DNA from: LSNR01 sp964603325
GTDB taxonomy: Bacteria; Patescibacteriota; Minisyncoccia; Moranbacterales; UBA9337
DNA: 7,541 nucleotides
Assembly (NCBI GenBank): GCA_964603325.1
Contig: CAZRUH010000031.1
Coordinates: forward strand, 1-7,541
Direction of reading: 5' to 3'
The translations under genes and the position numbers were made by a program. Under the pieces are notes generated by a model. That model did no database searches and was not told where the DNA came from. It worked only from the letters and a program-made list of their open reading frames with translations. Within the stretch, counting starts at the first letter, position 1, and each line of letters begins with the position of its first letter. Positions 1-4,438 of this stretch are shown here, piece by piece.

Positions 1-293
1 CGAACTGCCTTAATTACATTTATTTTTTTATCTCCGGCAGAAACCAACTCCACATTATACTCACTTTTCTCATCGGCACCATCATCTTCTCCACCTCCGG
101 CACCGGGCATTGCTCCCATCATTACCGGAGCAGCCGAACTAACTCCAAACTTATCTTCCAAAACTTTAACCAACTCGGAAAGCTCCAAGACGCTCATTTT
201 TTCAATTTCTTCAACAAGCTTTTTAAATTTTTCAGGAACCTTCACTTCCTTGGCTTCTTCTTTTGCCTCATTAGACTTTTTTTCTTCAGTCAT
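1..293 (-). CDS. rplL: Ribosomal protein bL12 (L7/L12), 3' end cut by window edge
   Basis: The 97 visible residues start at the ATG on 293-291 and run off the left edge without a stop. Residues 33-55 (MSVLELSELVKVLEDKFGVS) match the L7/L12 N-terminal dimerisation and L10-binding helices. An Ala/Met/Gly-rich hinge follows at about 54-75, and the C-terminal domain begins near residue 77 and reaches the INVIKAV strand. Roughly the last 50 residues of a normal L7/L12 are missing. By family knowledge, dimers of this protein bind L10 and form the ribosomal stalk that recruits translation GTPases. Compared with E. coli L12 the N-terminus has about 18 extra residues rich in Lys and Glu. The gene lies 63 bases downstream of rplJ, the classical pair, with a hairpin in the gap and no clear Shine-Dalgarno sequence. 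Confidence 0.95.
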   Translation of the reverse strand, partial: MTEEKKSNEAKEEAKEVKVPEKFKKLVEEIEKMSVLELSELVKVLEDKFGVSSAAPVMMGAMPGAGGGEDDGADEKSEYNVELVSAGDKKINVIKAV

Positions 294-304
294 AAAATTA
301 ATGT

Positions 305-340
305 CTAGCATCCACGGGAAATTACCAATGAAACTGCTAG
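305..340 (-). promoter_or_regulatory. Hairpin in the rplJ-rplL spacer, just upstream of the rplL start
   Basis: In the mRNA sense, CUAGCA (340-335) and UGCUAG (310-305) form a perfect 6-bp stem enclosing 24 bases that include UGGUAAUUU. The stem ends 11 bases before the rplL ATG, so it could influence initiation or mark a processing site. No U-tract follows, so it is not an intrinsic terminator. It resembles the hairpin upstream of rplK at 2716-2749. The function is unknown. Confidence 0.45.
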
Positions 341-356
341 CTTTAAATAAATTATT

Positions 357-875
357 TTAATTACTTTTTTCTTTAATTGCATTTAAAACATTTACCAAAC
401 TTCTTAAATTACCCGACAAAACATTGGCAAATCCACTAATCGGAGATTTCAAACTTCCAACAATTTTCGCTCGCAACTCTTCCTTGTTTAACAACTTAGC
501 CAACGATTTAACTTCTTTTTCAGTCATTACCTCTTCCCCCAATAATCCTCCCAAAATTCTTAAATTCTCATTATTTTTAATAAACTTAGTTAAAATTTTC
601 GCCGGTGAAACTTCATCATCTTTGGAAACAACGATGGAAAGTTGCCCATCCATATCTTTTATATTCACATCCAAGCCGGCAGATTTCAAAGAAAGCGCAA
701 CCAGGTTCTTCTTTATTACCTGTAAGTTACTACCCTCTTTTTTCAACTCTTTTTTTAGTTTGTTAATTTCATTTGCTTTAACCCCCCTATAATCAGTAAA
801 AACAACTACTTTTGATTCTTTTAATTCTTTAGTTAGTCTTTTAACTATTTCTTCTTTTTGCTTTCTTGTTAACAT
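357..875 (-). CDS. rplJ: Ribosomal protein uL10
   Basis: The protein has 172 residues, close to the roughly 165 of E. coli L10. The N-terminal rRNA-binding domain shows KQKEEIVKRLTKELKESK, then VVFTDYRGV near residues 24-32. The motif KNLVALSLKSAG near 56-67 corresponds to the L10 region KNTLLRRA. The C-terminal helix (about 140-172, ending LVNVLNAIKEKSN) is the part that binds L7/L12 dimers. L10 anchors the stalk to 23S rRNA next to L11, and free L10(L12) complex usually represses its own operon through the leader RNA. That fits the attenuator-like leader directly upstream at 895-977. No good Shine-Dalgarno sequence precedes the ATG; the upstream bases are T- and A-rich. rplL follows downstream. 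Confidence 0.96.
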   Translation of the reverse strand: MLTRKQKEEIVKRLTKELKESKVVVFTDYRGVKANEINKLKKELKKEGSNLQVIKKNLVALSLKSAGLDVNIKDMDGQLSIVVSKDDEVSPAKILTKFIKNNENLRILGGLLGEEVMTEKEVKSLAKLLNKEELRAKIVGSLKSPISGFANVLSGNLRSLVNVLNAIKEKSN

Positions 876-894
876 ATTTTCAAAAAATTAAAAC

Positions 895-977
895 AAAAAA
901 ATCTGCCGAAACGCAGACAAAAAAGCAAAACTTTTTTAAAATTCTCGGCAGGTCTTATTAAACGCCTACTGTCTGCG
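895..977 (-). promoter_or_regulatory. L10-leader-like attenuator before rplJ
   Basis: The following helices can be drawn in the RNA sense. P1 pairs CGCAGAC (977-971) with GUCUGCG (918-912), 7 bp and perfect. Inside it, GUAGG (969-965) pairs with CCUGC (952-948), and AAAAAAG (937-931) pairs with CUUUUUU (925-919) around a 5-base loop. Two terminator-like alternatives end at the same seven-U tract (901-895): CUGCCGA (951-945) with UCGGCAG (909-903), and GUCUGC (918-913) with GCAGAU (906-901). The strings AGACAGUAGG, UUAAU and CCUGCCGAG, in this order, resemble what I recall of the bacterial L10 leader that mimics the L10 site of 23S rRNA. The position just before rplJ fits autoregulation by L10(L12). 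Exact switching logic is inferred. Confidence 0.7.
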
Positions 978-1003
978 AATTCACTATTAAATTTAATTGT
1001 TGA

Positions 1004-1408
1004 TTATTTATCGTTATCTGTTTTTTCTTTATCGGTATCAGTGCTTTGACTATTGTCTTCACTTTTCTTTTCTTCGTCATTTGCCTCACCATTACTATTT
1101 TTTTTATCGCTATTATTTTCTTCTTCTTTATCACCTTTTTTCTTTTTTCCAATCTTTATCAGTCTCTTCTCATCATCAATAATCTTTTGAGAAACCAGAA
1201 GATTATGCACCGTATCAGATACCTTGACTCCTTGCTTAAGCCAATATTTAATCCTGTCAGTTTTAAAGTTTCCTTCCTTTTGGTGCGGATTCCAGTTTCC
1301 GAGAATTTCCACACTCTTGCCCGTAGGAGATGTCTTATGTTCTTGAAGGACAATCCTAAATTGCGCCCTATTTCTTCTTCCGGTTCTTGCAAATCGTATT
1401 ACTAACAT
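1004..1408 (-). CDS. rpsP: Ribosomal protein bS16 with long charged C-terminal tail
   Basis: The protein has 134 residues. Residues 1-80 are an S16 domain: LVIRFARTGRRNRAQFRIVL at the N-terminus, SPTGKSVEILGNWNP near 27-41, then DRIKYWLKQGVKVSDTVHNLL near 51-71. These match the conserved S16 blocks (IRLAR.G, G..IE.vG.%NP, DRi.yWl.qGa..sd.V). S16 is an early-assembly protein of the 30S body. E. coli S16 has only 82 residues; here about 50 residues rich in Lys, Glu, Asp, Ser and Asn are added, probably disordered. The usual neighbours rimM and trmD are absent; instead the gene sits between rplA and rplJ. A candidate promoter lies in the 123-base gap upstream. The start is the only ATG that preserves the first beta strand. 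Confidence 0.95.
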   Translation of the reverse strand: MLVIRFARTGRRNRAQFRIVLQEHKTSPTGKSVEILGNWNPHQKEGNFKTDRIKYWLKQGVKVSDTVHNLLVSQKIIDDEKRLIKIGKKKKGDKEEENNSDKKNSNGEANDEEKKSEDNSQSTDTDKEKTDNDK

Positions 1409-1470
1409 ATATATAAAAACAAAAATTTTCCCGACAATTTCGAGATTTAATAATTTATTAGCACTAGTAG

Positions 1471-1518
1471 AAAGTTTATAACATGATCAGAAATGTGTCA
1501 ATAGTCACTATAAACTTT
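1471..1518. repeat. Perfect 10-bp inverted repeat in the rplA-rpsP gap
   Basis: aaagtttata (1471-1480) is repeated inverted as tataaacttt (1509-1518), separated by 28 bases. The repeat starts 14 bases after the rplA stop codon in transcription order and overlaps the candidate rpsP promoter, whose -10 lies in one arm. It could form a long-looped RNA hairpin, or act as an operator at the DNA level. No U-run follows the RNA hairpin, so it is not a standard terminator. Confidence 0.5.
1475..1501 (-). promoter_or_regulatory. Candidate promoter for rpsP (rplJ-rplL)
   Basis: On the minus strand TTGACA (1501-1496) is a perfect -35. After 15 bases comes TATAAA (1480-1475), preceded by TG one base earlier, which makes an extended -10 (TGTTATAAA). 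A 17-base spacing would instead use TAAACT (1478-1473). Transcription would start near 1468, leaving about 60 bases of leader before the rpsP ATG. This would give rpsP-rplJ-rplL expression separate from secE-nusG-rplK-rplA. The call rests on sequence match only. Confidence 0.5.
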
Positions 1519-1531
1519 TTTATAAAAAACA

Positions 1532-2203
1532 TTAAATGGAAATTTTTATTCCCGGACTCATAGTGGAACAAATCACTACTTTTGAAATTAACCTACCTTT
1601 CACACCTTCTCCTTTTGATTTATTAACAGCTTCAACAAATGCTTTTATGTTTTCAATTAAATCGTTATTATCAAATGATATCTTCCCAACCACTTGATGA
1701 ACATTTCCCGTGTTGTCATTCTTAAAATCAATTTTGCCCTTCTTGAACATTTTTACAACTTTTTTAACATTGTCCGTAACCGTATCCGTCTTTGGATTTG
1801 GCATCAATCCCTTGGGCCCGAGAACTCTGGCTACTGAAGCCAGTTTTGGCATCACTTCAGGAGTGGCAATTAAAACATCAAAATCAATATTTCCTTTTTT
1901 AATATCATTAATAAAATCTTCTCCTCTCACTATATCAGCGTTTGCTTCTTTGGCATCTTCTTCTTTTGTTGTTGTAATCACGGCAACCTTTTTGGTTTTT
2001 CCCACTCCATGAGGCAAAATAACCGTTCCTCTTATTTGCTGATCTCCCTTTTTAGCATCAATATTGGTTTTAATGTGAACTTCTATTGATTCGTCAAATT
2101 TTGAAATCCTATTTTTTTTTATTAGTTCCAAAGCTTCTTCAATAGTATATTCTTTATTCTTATCAATTTTTTCAAAAATCTTCCTGTATTTTTTTCCTCT
2201 CAT
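1532..2203 (-). CDS. rplA: Ribosomal protein uL1
   Basis: The protein has 223 residues, slightly shorter than E. coli L1 (234). Domain I is split: residues 1-66, with YTIEEALELIKK and FDESIEVHIKTNID, and about 156-223, ending STMSPGIKISI. Domain II lies between them and holds the diagnostic GPKGLMPNPK at 129-138. L1 binds the mobile L1 stalk of 23S rRNA and moves deacylated tRNA out of the E site; in many bacteria it also represses its own mRNA. The gene is 72 bases after rplK, and the gap carries an L1-site-like hairpin ending 8 bases before the ATG. Some CPR groups are reported to lack L1, so its presence may help placement. No Shine-Dalgarno sequence is seen. Confidence 0.97.
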   Translation of the reverse strand: MRGKKYRKIFEKIDKNKEYTIEEALELIKKNRISKFDESIEVHIKTNIDAKKGDQQIRGTVILPHGVGKTKKVAVITTTKEEDAKEANADIVRGEDFINDIKKGNIDFDVLIATPEVMPKLASVARVLGPKGLMPNPKTDTVTDNVKKVVKMFKKGKIDFKNDNTGNVHQVVGKISFDNNDLIENIKAFVEAVNKSKGEGVKGRLISKVVICSTMSPGIKISI

Positions 2204-2211
2204 ATTTTTTT

Positions 2212-2251
2212 GTGGTAAGCGATTAAAACATTTAATTTCTTAATCTCCCAC
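2212..2251 (-). promoter_or_regulatory. Candidate L1-binding mRNA element (23S L1-stalk mimic) before rplA
   Basis: In the RNA sense GUGG (2251-2248) pairs with CCAC (2215-2212). An asymmetric internal loop of GA against GCUUA follows, then GAUUAA (2245-2240) pairs with UUAAUC (2226-2221), closed by a 13-base loop. The lower helix with GUGGGAG on the 5' side and UACCAC on the 3' side copies the base of the L1 stalk in 23S rRNA as I recall it for E. coli. The element ends 8 bases before the rplA ATG and covers the place where a ribosome would bind, so L1 bound here should block rplA translation. The 3' loop strand differs from rRNA (GCUUA rather than GAAAUA). Confidence 0.7.
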
Positions 2252-2275
2252 TTTTCTATAGTTAATATATTAAAA

Positions 2276-2692
2276 TTACTCTACCTTAATTCCCATTGAT
2301 CTTGCTGTTCCTTCCACTATTTTCATAGCTCCTTCAATATCATCAGCATTTAAATCTTCCATTTTTATTTCGGCGATTTCTCTAACCTTATCTTTAGAAA
2401 CCGAACCGACTTTATTAGTCAATGGATTACCGGCACCTTTTTTTATGCCGGCGGCTTTCTTTAATAATTCTGCAGCGGGAGGAGTTTTCATTACAAAACT
2501 GAATGATTTATCCTCATTGACCGTAATTTCAACGGGAATAACATCCCCCATCTTGTCTTTGGTTTTTTCATTGAATTGAGTGCAAAAATCTTGAATATTA
2601 ATACCATGTTGCCCCAATGCCGGACCGACAGGAGGAGCAGGATTTGCCTTACCGGCCGGAATCTGTAATTTTATAATTGTTGTTTCTCCCAT
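2276..2692 (-). CDS. rplK: Ribosomal protein uL11
   Basis: The 138 residues align almost end to end with E. coli L11 (142). The N-terminal domain holds IPAGKANPAPPVGPALGQHG (10-29), the proline-rich helix region where thiostrepton and stringent factor act. KTPPAAELLKKAAGIKKGAG follows at about 69-88. The C-terminal rRNA-binding domain ends with DIEGAMKIVEGTARSMGIKVE. L11 binds the GTPase-associated centre of 23S rRNA together with L10. The gene lies between nusG and rplA in the standard order, 72 bases after nusG. It is the one gene here with a convincing Shine-Dalgarno sequence, and a hairpin lies just upstream of that. Confidence 0.97.
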   Translation of the reverse strand: MGETTIIKLQIPAGKANPAPPVGPALGQHGINIQDFCTQFNEKTKDKMGDVIPVEITVNEDKSFSFVMKTPPAAELLKKAAGIKKGAGNPLTNKVGSVSKDKVREIAEIKMEDLNADDIEGAMKIVEGTARSMGIKVE

Positions 2693-2702
2693 AATTTATT
2701 TA

Positions 2703-2708
2703 TCCTTC
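2703..2708 (-). promoter_or_regulatory. Shine-Dalgarno sequence of rplK
   Basis: GAAGGA on the minus strand lies 10 bases before the rplK ATG, a workable though slightly long spacing. It supports the start at 2692. It stands out because neighbouring genes lack such a site. Confidence 0.6.
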
Positions 2709-2715
2709 AGTTTTT

Positions 2716-2749
2716 TAGCATTTAAAATTACCATCAAACCTTAATGCTA
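2716..2749 (-). promoter_or_regulatory. Hairpin in the nusG-rplK spacer
   Basis: In the RNA sense UAGCAUU (2749-2743) pairs perfectly with AAUGCUA (2722-2716) around a 20-base loop containing GUUUGAUGGUAAUUU. The hairpin ends 7 bases upstream of the rplK Shine-Dalgarno sequence and is followed by A residues, so it is not a terminator. Arms and loop share sequence with the hairpin before rplL (305-340). Role unknown; regulation of rplK, RNA processing or a small repeat are possible. Confidence 0.5.
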
Positions 2750-2764
2750 TAAAACAAAAAATTA

Positions 2765-3310
2765 TTAAATTTTTTTAATTTGCAAAAAGTCCAATTCAAC
2801 GGGAGTTTCTCTCCCAAAAATTGAAACCGCTACCTTAACCTTGCCCTTTTCTTCATCTATTTCCTTTATTTTTCCCTCATGATCTTTAAATGGGCCATCC
2901 GTAATCTTAACTGATTCTCCTTTACGAACATCTATCTTATACTTAGGATCCGTTACGCCCATACGTTTCTTTAATAATTTTACTTCTTCGGGATTTATGG
3001 GTGTAGGAGTCGTCCCTAATCCAATAAATCCGGTTACATTGGGCGTATTCCTTACAACATACCAAGAAGCATCTGTCACTATCATGTCAACCAAAACATA
3101 GCCTGGATAAATTCGTTCTTCCACGGTTACCCTTTTTCCGTTTTTAATTTTAATTTTATTTTCTTTCGGAACAATAACATCAAAAATAAAATCTTGCATA
3201 TCCATAGACTCTATCCTCTGCTTTAAATTGTGCGCCACATTGTCTTCATAGCCGGAATAGGTGTGTAAAACATACCAAGAGCGACCGTGATGTTGCGTTT
3301 GTTTTGCCAT
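2765..3310 (-). CDS. nusG: Transcription termination/antitermination factor NusG
   Basis: The protein has 181 residues, the same length as E. coli NusG. The NGN domain spans about 10-110: SWYVLHTYSGYEDNVAHNLKQ at the start, VEERIYPGYVLVDM near 62-75, and WYVVRNTPNVTGFIG near 82-96. A KOW domain follows from about 128 (KGESVKITDGPFKDHEGKI), joined by a short linker. NusG binds the RNA polymerase clamp, suppresses or promotes pausing, and links polymerase to ribosomes through S10 or to Rho. The first residues, MAKQTQHHGR, form a short polar lead. The gene starts 15 bases after secE, the near-universal secE-nusG pair, so the two are very likely cotranscribed. Confidence 0.97.
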   Translation of the reverse strand: MAKQTQHHGRSWYVLHTYSGYEDNVAHNLKQRIESMDMQDFIFDVIVPKENKIKIKNGKRVTVEERIYPGYVLVDMIVTDASWYVVRNTPNVTGFIGLGTTPTPINPEEVKLLKKRMGVTDPKYKIDVRKGESVKITDGPFKDHEGKIKEIDEEKGKVKVAVSIFGRETPVELDFLQIKKI

Positions 3311-3325
3311 AATTTTATCAATTAG

Positions 3326-3508
3326 CTAAATAAATCTTTTTAAAATCGCACTGAAAACATAGTCCAAACCACCAAGATAAAATGCCACCACCAAACTGAC
3401 AACAATAACTATCAAAGTATAGTTAAGTGTCTGTTGTTTTGTCGGCCAATTGACTTTCATTAATTCCGACTTGGACTCCGCAATAAAATTAATTATTTTT
3501 CTAATCAT
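3326..3508 (-). CDS. secE: Preprotein translocase subunit SecE
   Basis: The protein has 60 residues, a short single-span SecE. An amphipathic surface helix (IRKIINFIAESKSELMKVNWP) carries the family signature ELMKVNWPTKQQT at about residues 15-27. One transmembrane helix follows at about 29-50 (YTLIVIVVSLVVAFYLGGLDYV). SecE clamps the two halves of SecY in the inner membrane and is essential for export. Gene order secE-nusG-rplK-rplA is the standard bacterial arrangement and confirms the call. A tRNA-Trp gene, often found just before secE, is not present in the 71-base gap upstream. Confidence 0.95.
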   Translation of the reverse strand: MIRKIINFIAESKSELMKVNWPTKQQTLNYTLIVIVVSLVVAFYLGGLDYVFSAILKRFI

Positions 3509-3521
3509 TTTTATTCTCTTT

Positions 3522-3543
3522 AAAAAAGCCTCTAAAAGGCTTT
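3522..3543 (-). terminator. Terminator-like hairpin between xth and secE
   Basis: In the RNA sense AAAGCCU (3543-3537) pairs with AGGCUUU (3531-3525) around the loop UUUAG, and the run of six U (3527-3522) continues past the stem. The structure could end the upstream xth transcript. It also lies only a few bases after the predicted start of the secE transcript, so it could instead be an attenuator or a 5'-end stabilising hairpin of the operon mRNA. Confidence 0.6.
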
Positions 3544-3554
3544 ACACATACTAA

Positions 3555-3583
3555 AATCTACATTAAAAATAATTTTTTGTCAA
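3555..3583 (-). promoter_or_regulatory. Candidate sigma70-type promoter for the secE operon
   Basis: On the minus strand TTGACA (3583-3578) is followed by exactly 17 bases and TAGATT (3560-3555), a 4 of 6 match to TATAAT. The start would fall near 3547-3549, about 40 bases before the secE ATG. The -35 box overlaps the stop codon of xth (3580-3582). Confidence 0.65.
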
Positions 3584-4389
3584 ATTAAAATATCCATTAA
3601 TAATGGACAATGATCTGATCCCATTTGATATTGCAAATATTTTATTTTTTTTACTGAAGGTAATAGTTTACTGTCTATGAAAAAATAATCAATTCTCCAT
3701 CCAACATTTCTTTCGCGAGCTTTTGTATAAACATTCCACCAAGAATAAACCTCCGTTTTTTTTGGATTTTTGGCCCTCCAAACATCTGCCCATTTATTGG
3801 AAATAACCTTGTCCACCCAAGATCTTTCCTGAGGATGAAATCCTATATTTCCCTCGTTCTCCTTAGCCCTTTTAATATCAAGTTCCGTATGCGCCACATT
3901 CATATCACCGCCGACAATAACCTCTCCTCCTTCTTTTCTGAGTTTATTCATATAATCAAGAACTTTATCAAAAAATATCAGTTTATCCAGCCACGCTTGC
4001 TCGTTTTTCCCGCCATTTGGAAAATAAATTGACAAAATATCATATATTTTACCATTGTAACAAAAAGATAGGTGGGCAACCCTTCCTTCATCCGCATTTG
4101 GCGCTTTGGGAACGGTGGTTTTAAATTTTGCATTTTTTAAATCATTGAAAAGTTTTCGCTCCACCCAAATTCCCGTTCCGGCATAACCTGGTTTTTTTGC
4201 GCTATGATAAAACTGCTGATAACTCTCATTTTCCGTAAGCCACCTACTAAATTGTTCCGGCTTTCCTTTGATTTCTTGCAACAACAAAATATCCGGACTT
4301 TCTTTTTTTATCAGGTTATCTAACTCTCCTTTCCTTTCCACCGCTCGCAAACCATTAACATTCCATGTTATAATTCTTACAAGTGTCAT
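3580..4389 (-). CDS. xth: Exodeoxyribonuclease III / AP endonuclease (EEP family)
   Basis: The 269 residues cover the whole exonuclease III fold (E. coli XthA has 268). Conserved blocks appear in order: TWNVNGLRA (8-16), LLQEIKG (36-42), GYAGTGI (68-74), SIYFPNGG (120-127), GGDMNVAH (160-167), GFHPQER (183-189), VYSWW (214-218), WRIDYFF (231-237) and GSDHCPL (257-263). By comparison with E. coli, likely catalytic residues are N10, E39, Y122, D162, N164, D234, D259 and H260, and all are present. The enzyme cuts DNA 5' of abasic sites in base excision repair and degrades 3' ends using a divalent metal ion. It lies upstream of secE on the same strand and diverges from the glycosyltransferase gene. 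No Shine-Dalgarno sequence is seen. Confidence 0.96.
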   Translation of the reverse strand: MTLVRIITWNVNGLRAVERKGELDNLIKKESPDILLLQEIKGKPEQFSRWLTENESYQQFYHSAKKPGYAGTGIWVERKLFNDLKNAKFKTTVPKAPNADEGRVAHLSFCYNGKIYDILSIYFPNGGKNEQAWLDKLIFFDKVLDYMNKLRKEGGEVIVGGDMNVAHTELDIKRAKENEGNIGFHPQERSWVDKVISNKWADVWRAKNPKKTEVYSWWNVYTKARERNVGWRIDYFFIDSKLLPSVKKIKYLQYQMGSDHCPLLMDILI

Positions 4390-4420
4390 AATAAAATTAA
4401 ATTAAAAAAATAAAAAATTT

Positions 4421-4429
4421 GTTTATAAC
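4421..4429. promoter_or_regulatory. Possible shared -10 region of the divergent xth / glycosyltransferase pair
   Basis: The 49-base gap between the two starts is nearly all A and T. It holds GTTTATAAC, which on the minus strand reads TTGTTATAAAC with an extended -10 (TG, one base, TATAAA), the same form as in the rpsP promoter. On the plus strand TATAAC (4424-4429) ends 9 bases before the glycosyltransferase ATG, so its transcript would be almost leaderless. No good -35 is seen on either strand. Confidence 0.3.
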
Positions 4430-4438
4430 AATGATAGC

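Noticed and set aside
424..792. A 122-codon plus-strand frame opposite rplJ (similar shadows at 1046-1405 and 1710-2012)
   Set aside because: These lie opposite confidently identified ribosomal protein genes and encode no recognisable protein.
958..1152. Lysine-rich 64-codon frame overlapping the end of rpsP in another frame
   Set aside because: It reads the low-complexity S16 tail and the leader out of frame; the composition comes from AAA/AAG repeats.
1004..1180. Sequencing frameshift near the end of rpsP
   Set aside because: The long tail is in the same frame as the S16 domain and is low-complexity throughout; no conserved S16 segment is displaced into another frame.
3509..3579. tRNA-Trp or another tRNA upstream of secE
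   Set aside because: The gap is 71 bases and contains only promoter-like boxes and one short hairpin; no cloverleaf or TTCRANY-like T loop is seen.
3580..3582. TGA read as glycine (Gracilibacteria-type code)
   Set aside because: The exonuclease ends exactly at its family's normal C-terminus at this TGA; reading through would only add unrelated residues.
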